Positions 23,540-32,157 of a stretch of 64,000 nucleotides of DNA are shown one piece after another. A program made the translations under genes and the position numbers. The DNA is taken from contig PHAB01000013.1 of NCBI GenBank assembly GCA_002840275.1, positions 31,281 through 95,280 on the forward strand. The letters run 5' to 3'. A model generated the notes under the pieces. The model saw nothing but the letters and a program-made list of their open reading frames with translations. It made no database searches and was not told the origin of the DNA. The DNA comes from Firmicutes bacterium HGW-Firmicutes-14 (GTDB lineage: Bacteria; Bacillota; Thermincolia; Thermincolales; UBA2595). Every line of letters begins with the position of its first letter. Position 1 is the first letter of the stretch.

Positions 23540-23773
23540 TTATGCGGCAGTATAACCGTTTTCACCAAGTATTCTTTTCAGCATGGCTGTTTCGGTAATC
23601 CTTTTATCAAATACCACCCTGGCTTTTCCCGTTTCCCCGGCAAATTCCACACTGATTATACCGGGAATATCTGAAATAACCCTTTCCAGGCCCCGGAACC
23701 CTTCGCAGTTTCCCACACTTACATGGATGTGAGACCGGTGGCCGGCCGCATGTTGTGAACAGCATTCACACAT
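23540..23773 (-). CDS. Small HMA-like (heavy-metal-associated fold) protein
   Basis: The 77-residue protein has a His/Cys-rich start (MCECCSQHAAGHRSH) and then a betaalphabetabetaalphabeta pattern like HMA domains (HIHVSVGNCEGFRGLERVI ... ISVEFAGETGKARVVF ... ILGENGY). The canonical CXXC in the first loop is replaced by NCEG, so metal binding, if any, would involve the N-terminal CECC and His residues. AAGGTGG precedes the ATG. It is the last gene after speB, 75 bp apart. A link to polyamine metabolism is not evident; it may be a metallochaperone. Confidence 0.7.
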   Translation of the reverse strand: MCECCSQHAAGHRSHIHVSVGNCEGFRGLERVISDIPGIISVEFAGETGKARVVFDKRITETAMLKRILGENGYTAA

Positions 23774-23848
23774 AATTATACCACCTTCCAGGAACTTCTT
23801 GAACTATCGTAGCTCAAAGATATTGGTTTGTCAAGCCTGCAGGATTGT

Positions 23849-24715
23849 TTACCCGGACCTTTTCGTGAAACCCAGGATAGCTTCCCTGATTATTTTGGCT
23901 CCCAGGACAGCGGTCCTCTCCGATGGATCTATACTGGGAATTATCTCTACCACGTCCATCCCGATGATATCCAGGTCCCGCAGGGCATGGACAGCACTGA
24001 TAAGCTCCCGGGAAGAGATGCCCCCCGGTTCCGGGGTGCCGGTACCGGGCGCAAAGGCAGGATCAGCCACATCTATGTCAACAGTAACATAGACAGGACG
24101 GCCGGCCAGGGTTTTTGCCACTTCCATAAGAGGTTCCAAAACCGCGTCCGTGTAAAGGTTGGTATTTGTTTTGGCATACTCCAGTTCCTCCCTGGTACCG
24201 GAGCGAATCCCAAACTGGTACAGGTTCCCGCTCCCGATAACTTCACATGCTTTCCTCATGACAGTGGCATGGGAATTTCCTTCACCCAGATAGTCGCTCC
24301 TCAGGTCGGCATGGGCGTCAAACTGTATTACCGCCAAGCCCGGGTTTTTTTTACAGGCCTCCGAGATTACCGGATAGGAAATCAGGTGTTCCCCCCCAAT
24401 AAAAACCGGGAACTTCCCATCAGCAAACAGGCGTGCTGCCACCCGGTTAATCCTGTTCAGGCTCTCCCCCACATTACCGATGGGGAGATTTATATCACCC
24501 CAGTCATAAAACCTGTAGTCTGCCAGGTCCCGGTCAAGGTAAAAACTGTATTCCTCCAACACATAGGATACATTCCGAACCGCCTGGGGCGCAAACCTTG
24601 AACCAGGCCGGTAACTGGCGGTGAAATCCATAGGCACACCGACAATCACTGTATCAGCCGATTCATAGGTGTCACAGGATCCCATGAAGTTATTAAACCT
24701 CTCAATCAGCTCCAA
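23849..24715 (-). CDS. speB: Agmatinase
   Basis: The 288-residue ureohydrolase converts agmatine to putrescine and urea. Mn ligands are visible in GGEHLISY, FDAHADLR, SHAT and DIDVADPAFAPG, the last followed by GTPEPGG, the arginase/agmatinase signature. The start is TTG with GGAGG nine bases upstream. It is in an operon pdaD-speE-speB: arginine decarboxylase makes agmatine, SpeB makes putrescine, SpeE extends it. Length suits bacterial agmatinases of the short type. It is cytoplasmic. Confidence 0.95.
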   Translation of the reverse strand: MELIERFNNFMGSCDTYESADTVIVGVPMDFTASYRPGSRFAPQAVRNVSYVLEEYSFYLDRDLADYRFYDWGDINLPIGNVGESLNRINRVAARLFADGKFPVFIGGEHLISYPVISEACKKNPGLAVIQFDAHADLRSDYLGEGNSHATVMRKACEVIGSGNLYQFGIRSGTREELEYAKTNTNLYTDAVLEPLMEVAKTLAGRPVYVTVDIDVADPAFAPGTGTPEPGGISSRELISAVHALRDLDIIGMDVVEIIPSIDPSERTAVLGAKIIREAILGFTKRSG

Positions 24716-24730
24716 AGAAGGACACCTCCC

Positions 24731-25561
24731 TTACTCCCTGATCAGGTCATCGACAAATTTGGGCAATATAAATGCCCCCCTGTGAATCTTAGGGGAATAA
24801 TACCTTGTATCATAAGTAAGCTCACGGTCGATATCGATATTTTCAGGATTGTACTTCTTTGACCCTATAGTAAAAGACCACAGCCCACTGGGGTATGTGG
24901 GTACATTGGCCAGGTATAGTTTGGTAATGGGAAATTCCCTGGAAATCTTCGAAAAACAACTCCTAATTAAATCGGAATTAAAAAACGGGGATTCTGTCTG
25001 GGCTACAAAGATACCGTCTTCCTTAAGGGCATTGTAAATGGAGGCGTAAAAACCGGATGAAAACAACTCCACTGCCGGCCCAACAGGTTCGGTAGAATCT
25101 ACGATTATTATATCATATATGCCTGCGTTTTCCCGGACATGCCTGATGCCGTCTTCAAACCTGACAGTGACCCTGGGATTGTCCAGGGCACAGCTTATCT
25201 CAGGCAGGTATTCCCTGGACAGCTCAACCACGCGCCGGTCAATCTCTACGAGAGTTGCCTGTTCAACATCCCGGTGTTTAACAATCTCCCGGATTGCTCC
25301 TCCGTCTCCGCCGCCTATAACCAGGACATTCCTGGGATTGGGATGAGTGTTAAGAGCCACATGGGTTATCATCTCATGATAGACAAATTCGTCCTCAATG
25401 GTTGTCTGGACCATCCCGTCCAGGACCAGCATCCTCCCAAACTGTACGGTATCTATAATCGCCAGGTGCTGGTAATCGGTCTGCTCGACATGCAGGGTTT
25501 TTGAAGTTTTGCAGGTTATCCCCAAATTCGGGGTCTGTTTTTCAGTATACCAGAGCTCCAT
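24731..25561 (-). CDS. speE: Spermidine synthase (polyamine aminopropyltransferase)
   Basis: The 276-residue enzyme transfers an aminopropyl group from decarboxylated SAM to putrescine. An N-terminal beta-strand domain (about 1-60; [14 protein letters not shown]) precedes a Rossmann-type domain with [34 protein letters not shown] and the catalytic [21 protein letters not shown] precedes the ATG. The required S-adenosylmethionine decarboxylase (SpeD) is not in the window. It lies between pdaD (55 bp) and speB (15 bp). Confidence 0.96.
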   Translation of the reverse strand: MELWYTEKQTPNLGITCKTSKTLHVEQTDYQHLAIIDTVQFGRMLVLDGMVQTTIEDEFVYHEMITHVALNTHPNPRNVLVIGGGDGGAIREIVKHRDVEQATLVEIDRRVVELSREYLPEISCALDNPRVTVRFEDGIRHVRENAGIYDIIIVDSTEPVGPAVELFSSGFYASIYNALKEDGIFVAQTESPFFNSDLIRSCFSKISREFPITKLYLANVPTYPSGLWSFTIGSKKYNPENIDIDRELTYDTRYYSPKIHRGAFILPKFVDDLIRE

Positions 25562-25616
25562 TATAATTTTGCCTCCTTAAAATGGAAGGGGCCCCTGCGG
25601 ACCCCCTAAGAAAAAA

Positions 25617-26075
25617 TTAATACCATAAAGGAACAGCTGCCAGGGCACAGCCTATCTTTTCCACCCTATGCTCCACTGAGGCCACCTTTATTTCCTTCAG
25701 GGGTTTTTCCCTTGTTTCAAAAGCCTCCCGGACCATCTCTTTTATTATTTCCTCTGCCTTCTCTTTCGGGCATTTCCCCGAAAACTCCATGATCACACCA
25801 AAGCTGTCCTCAGACAACCCCACGGCCACGGCAGCAGATATGGTTTCTCCCGGGACATCACTGATTATAGAGCCATAAGCGGTCGGCACCAGGGACCCGG
25901 GCGGGATTTCCAGGTTCTCATCTATGCCGGCTTCAGGCGGAAGTATACTACTTACCCGTATAAGGTTAATATTGCCTATTCTGCCTTTTAGTAATGCATT
26001 ATCAAAGGCTGTCAGCTTGCTCTTTCCTTCAGCTGCTGCAGCCGTCAGAAAATACTTTTTCGGCGTCGGTAACAT
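25617..26075 (-). CDS. pdaD: Pyruvoyl-dependent arginine decarboxylase
   Basis: The 152-residue proenzyme starts MLPTPKKYFLTAAAAEG; the ATG at 26075 has AGGAGG seven bases upstream, whereas the longer in-frame extension lacks a good site. The self-cleavage motif RVSSILPPE (Ser-Ser about residues 40-41) generates the pyruvoyl group on the beta chain. The C-terminal half contains GVIMEFSGKCPKE and VASVEHRVEKIGCA as in archaeal PdaD. It converts arginine to agmatine. It heads the operon, giving a full arginine-to-spermidine route except SpeD. This enzyme type is better known from archaea and chlamydiae than from Firmicutes. Confidence 0.93.
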   Translation of the reverse strand: MLPTPKKYFLTAAAAEGKSKLTAFDNALLKGRIGNINLIRVSSILPPEAGIDENLEIPPGSLVPTAYGSIISDVPGETISAAVAVGLSEDSFGVIMEFSGKCPKEKAEEIIKEMVREAFETREKPLKEIKVASVEHRVEKIGCALAAVPLWY

Positions 26076-26240
26076 CCTCATTCCTCCTGTTGTAGGTTGT
26101 CTTAAACAATACATGAATATTATAACAGAATTTCTAAAAAAATAAATGTTTTTTTCAAAATGGCCTTCAGGTAACATATTGTAGACAAAAACGTGGAAAT
26201 ATAAGACATGTAATCCATTATAAATAAGGAGGGAATTTAT

Positions 26241-26723
26241 TTGTCCAAAACAGTAATAGGGGTATTCAATTCACGGGAGGAAGCTGAAAAAGCTGTATCA
26301 GACCTCCGGGGCAAGGGGTTTGAAAAAGAGATTTCCATACTGGCGAAAGATGAGAGGGAAAATGCCGACACCGACAGAAACTCCGTAATGTTCGGCGGAG
26401 AGTCAATAACCGGCGGGACCGCCACAGGGGGCCTTTTGGGAGGACTAGCCGGTCTGGCAGTTGGCGCCGGAGCTCTGGCTATTCCGGGTTTGGGGCCAAT
26501 TATTGCTGCCGGGCCTATCGCTGGACTCCTTTCCGGGGCAGCCACCGGAGGCATTGCCGGCGGCCTGGTTGATTGGGGTATCCCTGAAGAACGCGGAAAA
26601 TATTATGAAGGGAAAGTAAAAGAAGGAAAAATCGTAGCTGCCGTACAAGCCGGAGATGATAAGATTAATTCAGCGGCTGACGTCCTGAGGGCGAATGGGG
26701 CGCAGGACGTAGAAACCCACTAA
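26241..26723 (+). CDS. General stress-type protein with glycine-zipper core (YflT/DUF-like)
   Basis: The 160-residue protein starts at a TTG (GGAGGG seven bases upstream): SKTVIGVFNSREEAEKAV, the N-terminal alpha/beta unit of heat-induced stress protein YflT-like families. A Gly/Ala-rich hydrophobic segment (about 53-110, GGTATGGLLGGLAGLAVGAG) could insert in a membrane as a glycine zipper. The C-terminal part (EERGKYYEGKVKEGKIVAAV) repeats the fold. It is a single-gene unit with its own terminator. Molecular function is not known. Confidence 0.8.
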   Translation: MSKTVIGVFNSREEAEKAVSDLRGKGFEKEISILAKDERENADTDRNSVMFGGESITGGTATGGLLGGLAGLAVGAGALAIPGLGPIIAAGPIAGLLSGAATGGIAGGLVDWGIPEERGKYYEGKVKEGKIVAAVQAGDDKINSAADVLRANGAQDVETH

Positions 26724-26737
26724 TAGTTTTGTGCATG

Positions 26738-26774
26738 GAAGGTGGTGTACCAAATGGGACACCGCCTTCTTTTA
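26738..26774 (+). terminator. Rho-independent terminator
   Basis: GAAGGTGGTGT / ACACCGCCTTC arms are followed by TTTT, directly after the stress-protein gene. Confidence 0.85.
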
Positions 26775-26871
26775 TAAAAATACTGGACTATATATAATTG
26801 TGGTGAAATAGAATAATACGGTACAAATAATTTTAATAATATGGTAAAATATGAAAAAGGAGGTGTTTAGA

Positions 26872-27921
26872 ATGACTGAGGTTCAAAATTCAGCGTTGTT
26901 GAAGACTCAGGACGTTGTGGGCAAACCTGTCATCTCCCTTGATGGGGAAGAACTGGGAAGCGTTTCCCGCGTTATTGTTGACCCTGCTAAAGGTGAAGTG
27001 GCCGGCCTGACGGTAGGGGCCAAAGGGTGGTTCAAGGGTGAAAAAGGCGTTGAGTTTGAAGCTGTCAAGTCTTTTGGAAGTTATGCCGTTACTGTGGAAC
27101 AAAGCGGCCGGGTAATGCCGCTTGACAACCTCCCTCCACTGGAAAAACTGACCCAGGACCATAACATTTATAACAGGCGGATTATTTCTCCGGACGGAAA
27201 GTTAATCGGTTCTATCGACGACTTTTATTTCAATACCGGGACAGGACAAATTGAAAGGTATATCCTTACGGGCGGGGTCATCAAAAACCTGTTTAAAGGC
27301 CGTGCCAGCATACCGGCCTCCAGCATCGCCAGCATAGGAAAAGACGTAATCATTGCCATAAGCAGTGTTGAGGAAACCATTCAAAAAGAAGAGACAGGTC
27401 TGCAGGACAACCTGGGACAATGGAGAGAAGAATGGAAAGAGGATCTGGAACACTGGAAAGACGATTTTGAGAAACTCTGGGAAAAAACCCGGAATAAGTC
27501 GGCTGAACTGTATAAAACCGCCGGGGGTAAAATCGGAGAGGCTGCCCATACAGGTAAGGGCAAGAGCAAAGAGATATTGTCCCGCACAGGCAAAATAGTA
27601 GCTGAAAAACAGGAACAGCTCAAAGATGCCTATGAGATGTGGCTGGGCCGCCTGCAGGCAATTAAAACAAAGCCGGAAACCCCCCTGGGCGACGGGGAAA
27701 TAGAGGCCCTGCTGGGGCTGAAGGCAGCCAAGACGGTAACCGCCGGTGACGGTGCTGTCATTATTGAAGCAAACACCGAAGTATCAAGAGAAATTATCGA
27801 AAAGGCCCAGAAAGCCGGAAAAATCAAAGAACTTCTAATATCTGTGGCCACCAAGGACCTGGAGGACAAAATGGAATCCCTGGAAAAAGAAGCTCAAAGG
27901 GAAGACGACACGGATATTTAA
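26872..27921 (+). CDS. PRC-barrel domain protein with coiled-coil middle
   Basis: About 349 residues. Two PRC-barrel domains occupy about 8-80 (TQDVVGKPVISLDGEELGSV) and 90-160 (YNRRIISPDGKLIGSIDDF). A Trp/Glu/Lys-rich helical stretch (about 165-260, WREEWKEDLEHWKDDFEKLW) is a likely coiled coil, and a C-terminal region ends acidic. AAGGAGGTG favours the ATG at 26872 over 26851. PRC barrels occur in RNA-processing and photosynthetic proteins and in sporulation YlmC/YmxH-like proteins. No membrane span is seen. Function is unknown; the downstream terminator makes it monocistronic. Confidence 0.82.
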   Translation: MTEVQNSALLKTQDVVGKPVISLDGEELGSVSRVIVDPAKGEVAGLTVGAKGWFKGEKGVEFEAVKSFGSYAVTVEQSGRVMPLDNLPPLEKLTQDHNIYNRRIISPDGKLIGSIDDFYFNTGTGQIERYILTGGVIKNLFKGRASIPASSIASIGKDVIIAISSVEETIQKEETGLQDNLGQWREEWKEDLEHWKDDFEKLWEKTRNKSAELYKTAGGKIGEAAHTGKGKSKEILSRTGKIVAEKQEQLKDAYEMWLGRLQAIKTKPETPLGDGEIEALLGLKAAKTVTAGDGAVIIEANTEVSREIIEKAQKAGKIKELLISVATKDLEDKMESLEKEAQREDDTDI

Positions 27922-27933
27922 CCGACATCAAAA

Positions 27934-27972
27934 GAGTGCCCCATCAGAGTAAATGGGGCACTCCCTCTTTTT
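27934..27972 (+). terminator. Rho-independent terminator (probably bidirectional)
   Basis: GAGTGCCCCAT / ATGGGGCACTC arms are followed by CCTCTTTTT. It lies between the convergent PRC-barrel and FlhB-like genes. Confidence 0.85.
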
Positions 27973-28268
27973 CACCGGGCAGTTTTCCCGCCGCTCCGGT
28001 CTGTTTCCATAATAAAAACCAGTATTTCTGCCACCACCTTGTACAGGTCAGGCGGGATTTCCTGCCCCAGGTCAAGCTGGCTCAAAGCATCAGCCAGCAG
28101 TGGATCCCTTTCGACAGGTATGTTATTTTCCCGGGCAATCTGCAGAATTTTTTCTGCTATGTACCCCCTGCCTGTCGCCATTACCCGGGGCGCATTCATG
28201 GTGGTTTGGTCATAACCGAGGGCTACGGCCCTCGTTCCGCTTTTACTGGATTCCTTCCGGTCTGCCAT
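27972..28268 (-). CDS. FlhB-like C-terminal-domain protein (YlqH/FhlB type)
   Basis: The 98-residue protein matches only the cytoplasmic domain of the flagellar/type III export gate protein FlhB: AVALGYD, APRVMATGRGYIAEKILQIA, then NNIPVERDPLLADALSQLDLGQEIPPDLY. The autocleavage NPTH loop of full FlhB is not seen (TTMNAPRV instead). B. subtilis YlqH is similar. It follows the FliK-like gene by 15 bp, mirroring the ylqG-ylqH arrangement. No flagellar genes occur nearby, so a role in motility is doubtful. Confidence 0.87.
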   Translation of the reverse strand: MADRKESSKSGTRAVALGYDQTTMNAPRVMATGRGYIAEKILQIARENNIPVERDPLLADALSQLDLGQEIPPDLYKVVAEILVFIMETDRSGGKTAR

Positions 28269-28283
28269 GGGATTCCGCCCCTT

Positions 28284-29975
28284 TCACACCCTGAGATTAA
28301 TATGGAAGAAACCGCCCTTATCAGATCGGTCCCCCGGCATAAATTCCTGGGCAGCACCTGAATCAACCCGGCAATCAAGCATGCTGACACTGTAATTCAT
28401 GTCCATCAGCCGACCGGCAAGGATATCCCGGGAACTGTCAATCAGTATCCTGGCCCGCTCATTTTCTGTGATGAATCCGAGAGTCAGGCACCTGTCATTG
28501 ACATTAACTTCACATTTTACCAGGCCAAGACTCCGGGTCTCCAGTTTGACCTCCACCCGGCAGGAACTGAAATCCCTTTTTTTATTCTTTTGATCATGAC
28601 GATGGGTAATTATTAGTTTTAAAGGTTCCTCCCGGTCCTCATACCGGACAGATGAATACACAATAACCGAATTCTCCCTGGAAGTTTCTGTACCGGTATT
28701 AAACTGCCGGACAAACTCCATCTTATCAGCCAGGTTCTTCACCAGCGCTGCTAAATCGCTGGGTTCACGTCCCCCGCTTTCCCTAAGCATACCGGCGAAC
28801 TTATGCAGAAGATCCGGAAATTCCGGTTTTTCCGGCACATATTTTTCCTGTTCACCGGCTGCTTCATAAATCCGGCTGAAAACACTGTCTCTGGCTGCCT
28901 TGTCCCCTGGAAATCCGTTTTTGTCCATGAGTTCAGCAAACCTGTCAATAATAATCTTTATAAAATCGCCATCCCGCGGTAATGGGTTTATCCGGGCCGG
29001 GGTTGCCTGTATAGCTTCCGAACCGGTTCCGGCAGACTGGGAAGCCGGTACCGGGGTACTGTCCGTCCGGAAAGCGCCGGGTTGGGAATCTGCAGCCTGA
29101 GCAGTGCCAGCCTGAGCAGTGCCAGCCTGAGCAGTGCCAGCCAGAGCAGTGCCAGCCTGTGCAGTGCCCGTCTGAGAAGGACCAGATTGAGCAGCACCCG
29201 TCTGAGCAGTTGTGCCCTGAGCAGGGCCGGCCTGTCCCGCAGCAGGAGAACCGCTTCCGGGGTCCAGCAGTCTGAAAGCCCTCATCAGCTTCCGGAGCAT
29301 TTCTGAAGAATCATCGGTGCCCCTGAACTGAATACTTTCCATGACCCGGTAAATATCAGCCGCCACACGGCCCAGCTCACTGCCGGCCCCGGCTGATTTG
29401 ATAATATCCCTGATTCCGTCCATAAGCCGGGTGGTTTCAGAGAGCAGATACTTCATCTCGGTCAGCATTGCCCTTGTTTCAGTAAACATTTGCGGAGTCA
29501 GGGGGATTCCTTTTTCCTGCATAAACACCGGAATCCATATGTCTCCTTCCGGTATACCCGCAGAACGGATAAAGGCGGATAAAGCCCTTATTGTTTCAGG
29601 AGCAAGGGGCATTTCCTGTTTTATCATCTCCCCTATCAGCCTTATATTGGCTTTGCCTGTATCCAGCCCCATACCCTTCAGAATACCGGCTGTCATCTCC
29701 TGGCCGGCGCTCCCTGTCCCTTCCGGTAATACCCGGAGGACCACACGCCCATCCTTTTCCCCTTCCACAAGACACTTGAGCCGCTGCCCGGCAGGGACAT
29801 CAGCTTCCAGGTTGGCCAGCAGTTCTTTGCCTTGATATGTAAGCAGGGCCAGATTCCCCCGTATTTCTTTAAGCATCACACTGATTATCTGACCGGGAGT
29901 CAGTTCAACAGTATCGGTCCTCCCCGCTGCCCGCAGCAGGCTGAAGATGACCTGCCCGATATCTGATGTCCTCAT
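28284..29975 (-). CDS. FliK/YlqG-like hook-length-control-domain protein with Gln/Ala/Gly repeat
   Basis: About 563 residues. The ATG at 29975 has GGAGG eight bases upstream. An N-terminal domain (about 1-240) is followed by a low-complexity tract (about 250-300) with tandem AQAGTAQAGTAQAGT units encoded by 15-bp repeats near 29095-29200. A C-terminal FliK-like domain has LETRSLGLVKCEVNVNDRCL and SMLDCRVD. FliK-type proteins pair with FlhB C-terminal domains, and the neighbour is FlhB-like. It probably is the YlqG counterpart of unknown function. Repeat number is likely variable. Confidence 0.75.
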   Translation of the reverse strand: MRTSDIGQVIFSLLRAAGRTDTVELTPGQIISVMLKEIRGNLALLTYQGKELLANLEADVPAGQRLKCLVEGEKDGRVVLRVLPEGTGSAGQEMTAGILKGMGLDTGKANIRLIGEMIKQEMPLAPETIRALSAFIRSAGIPEGDIWIPVFMQEKGIPLTPQMFTETRAMLTEMKYLLSETTRLMDGIRDIIKSAGAGSELGRVAADIYRVMESIQFRGTDDSSEMLRKLMRAFRLLDPGSGSPAAGQAGPAQGTTAQTGAAQSGPSQTGTAQAGTALAGTAQAGTAQAGTAQAADSQPGAFRTDSTPVPASQSAGTGSEAIQATPARINPLPRDGDFIKIIIDRFAELMDKNGFPGDKAARDSVFSRIYEAAGEQEKYVPEKPEFPDLLHKFAGMLRESGGREPSDLAALVKNLADKMEFVRQFNTGTETSRENSVIVYSSVRYEDREEPLKLIITHRHDQKNKKRDFSSCRVEVKLETRSLGLVKCEVNVNDRCLTLGFITENERARILIDSSRDILAGRLMDMNYSVSMLDCRVDSGAAQEFMPGDRSDKGGFFHINLRV

Positions 29976-29991
29976 TAACAGCACCTCCAAT

Positions 29992-30288
29992 TCAAACCCG
30001 CCAGTGGATTACCCTGTTACGCCGGTACAGTTCTTCACCTTTCAGGCATCTGAGATAATATAAAATCTCTTCCGGGTCCGGATAAAACTGCCGCATCAGG
30101 GGTTCCGTATCATGAAAGTAATGAAGGGACTGCAGCACATCCTGCAGCAGTTTTTCATATCCCGGCTCGTACTCAGCTTCCTTTTCCAACAGGAAGTCAT
30201 AGGCCCACCAGCCGACATCCTCCCTTGGTATGTCGCCGGCAAGCATTTTTTCTACCTGTTCGATGACTGTCTGCCTGTCCACTTTCAC
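29992..30288 (-). CDS. Hypothetical acidic protein upstream of the FliK-like gene
   Basis: About 98 residues, rich in Glu, Tyr and Trp (DVGWWAYDFLLEKEAEYEPG, then RQFYPDPEEILYYL). The family is not recognised. A TTG further upstream overlaps the ribosome site GGAGG, so a GTG at 30288 (about 11 bases downstream of GGAGG) or the next GTG is the better start. No membrane span. It lies 16 bp before the FliK-like gene and so likely shares its transcript. Confidence 0.65.
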   Translation of the reverse strand: MKVDRQTVIEQVEKMLAGDIPREDVGWWAYDFLLEKEAEYEPGYEKLLQDVLQSLHYFHDTEPLMRQFYPDPEEILYYLRCLKGEELYRRNRVIHWRV

Positions 30289-30315
30289 CTGCCGGGGCAC
30301 CTCCAAATAACAGGT

Positions 30316-30933
30316 TTAACGGCTCATTCCCATGTAAATGCTGACGAACAGGAATATTACAAGGGCAAAGCCGATAAGAAGCAGGGAAAAAACATAACTC
30401 CCTTTCCATGAAAAGATTTTCTTTTCATATTCCTCAAGGCACTTCCCGGTTGTTTCGTCACAATTCAAACCTGGTACCGCCGCAAGCAGTCTCGCAAGTA
30501 CATCCCTGTTTTCTGTTTTGAGAGGGTTCAAATCCAGGTCTACTCCCAGGGTCTTATCGCCCTGGTCAAACCGGACGGTCATCTGGTAGCCTACCTTAGT
30601 AGGCACAAGACTCACTGCCCTTACGGAGTCCAGCGGCACCTCCAGTTCCAACCGGCGCACCACAGGAGTAGAAAAGAATATCTGCTTACGTGACAAGTAG
30701 AGATTGTTTCCCAGGATAGACATCTTCTGGGAATGTACTTTTATTGCCTGGTTGGCCACAAACCAGAGGACCACATAAATCAGAGCCACATTTAGACCGT
30801 ATAAAACTCCAAGGGGCGCCGGGTAATCAAATATATATGCCCCGCTGATGAACAGAAAAAAAGGGGAAACCAGGGCTATAACCAGCAGCATCAATGAAAA
30901 TCCCTCCAGGTACTGTATATCTTGACTCTTCAT
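30316..30933 (-). CDS. Membrane protein with PH-like central domain
   Basis: The 205-residue protein has two N-terminal membrane helices (about 13-37 and 42-64), a beta-rich soluble part (about 70-165, VPLDSVRAVSLVPTKVGYQMTV) reminiscent of bacterial PH-like domains, and a C-terminal helix (about 180-202). GAGTGG precedes the ATG. It begins the minus-strand run of the FliK/FlhB-like genes. Function is unknown. Confidence 0.7.
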   Translation of the reverse strand: MKSQDIQYLEGFSLMLLVIALVSPFFLFISGAYIFDYPAPLGVLYGLNVALIYVVLWFVANQAIKVHSQKMSILGNNLYLSRKQIFFSTPVVRRLELEVPLDSVRAVSLVPTKVGYQMTVRFDQGDKTLGVDLDLNPLKTENRDVLARLLAAVPGLNCDETTGKCLEEYEKKIFSWKGSYVFSLLLIGFALVIFLFVSIYMGMSR

Positions 30934-31101
30934 ATTTTACCACTCTTTAGGCCTTTAGTAAACATAACCCACCCCTATCCGCCCCCGTTTACTGCCCGTT
31001 TTATTGCCTCCTTTACTGCCGCTTCCCTAACTGACGGAGTAACATAATCAACCGGTCAGGAATATTATGTACCATATCTGACGGAACGGAGTGATGAAGA
31101 A

Positions 31102-32028
31102 ATGCTGACTAAATCTGAATATATCAGGAAATCCCTGGAAACCAACCTCTTTTTCCTGCGGATTATGAAGGAACATGCCCTGTTCCTGGAAGCAGGTTTT
31201 GTCTGTAAAGATATTAACCATATCAGGGAGGCGGAGCGCCTGAAAAATGAGTTCAGCCGGCTCCTGGCCGAAGCCGTGAGCCTGGCCAACGGGGTTGTCA
31301 GCCCGGAACTCCTGTCGGTTGAAGCAATTGTAACTGACAATACACTGGCTGCAGAGCAAGCCACAGAAAATCTTTCCGGAATTCCTATTAATACCGCAAT
31401 AACCAGGGCAGAACTGGCCCTTACCGGAGGATTTCCAGGCCCATATCCGCCGGTGCTTGAAAACAGGATTTCTCTTCTAAACCAGAGAGCTATTCCTCTT
31501 ACCGATGCAATCATCAATTTTAAGGGTATGGTATTGAACGGGATGCTTTCATGCAGGCTGTATACAACCCTTTTCCCTCTCCTGATTGACCATATCCGTC
31601 GTGAAGCCATCCTTTACCGTAATTCCCTCATCAGGCTTCAAAGCAGATTAGATCCTGATGACCCGGCAATGGCTGCCCAGCTTGAGGCATTCTGGAACAG
31701 GATTATGGCAGAACATTCCCTTTTCATAAGGAATTTGCTTGACCCCACCGAAGTAGAACTGTTCAACACGACCCAGGCATTTGCCGCCAGGTTTGAAAAA
31801 CTGGAAGATGCAGCTGAAGCTGCCGAGAGTAATGAACCCGCCCTGGAAAAAGTAACCAGGCAGAGCCTGGAGGCAACCCGGGAGATAAGCACTTTCAAGG
31901 AGCAGGCTACAGAACTTATTCTGATGCACAAAATTAAATCCATTATTGTTCCCTTATTGGGAGACCATGTAACACGAGAGGCCAACCACTTCCTGCATTT
32001 ATTAAAACATTTTGAAAAAACACTCTAA
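31102..32028 (+). CDS. DUF2935 domain-containing protein
   Basis: The 308-residue, mainly helical protein has two related halves, each with an EH...LF motif: FFLRIMKEHALFLEAGF (about 18-34) and FWNRIMAEHSLFIRNLLDPTE (about 195-215), plus later His residues (LLIDHIRREA, LLGDHVTREANHFLHLL). The duplicated Glu/His pattern is that of DUF2935, a family common in spore-forming Firmicutes and suspected to bind metal as a four-helix bundle. It has no signal peptide. It lies upstream of the Tad-like locus but with a separate 5' region. Role unknown. Confidence 0.85.
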   Translation: MLTKSEYIRKSLETNLFFLRIMKEHALFLEAGFVCKDINHIREAERLKNEFSRLLAEAVSLANGVVSPELLSVEAIVTDNTLAAEQATENLSGIPINTAITRAELALTGGFPGPYPPVLENRISLLNQRAIPLTDAIINFKGMVLNGMLSCRLYTTLFPLLIDHIRREAILYRNSLIRLQSRLDPDDPAMAAQLEAFWNRIMAEHSLFIRNLLDPTEVELFNTTQAFAARFEKLEDAAEAAESNEPALEKVTRQSLEATREISTFKEQATELILMHKIKSIIVPLLGDHVTREANHFLHLLKHFEKTL

Positions 32029-32157
32029 GAAAATTTTTTATGGCAATGACAGGTTTCGACACCATTTTCAGTCTATTTTGTATATAATTAGTAATAGTTG
32101 CATATATTCCTTTTTCACCCTCTTTTTACTATATTTCTGAAGGAAGGTGTTTGCTTC

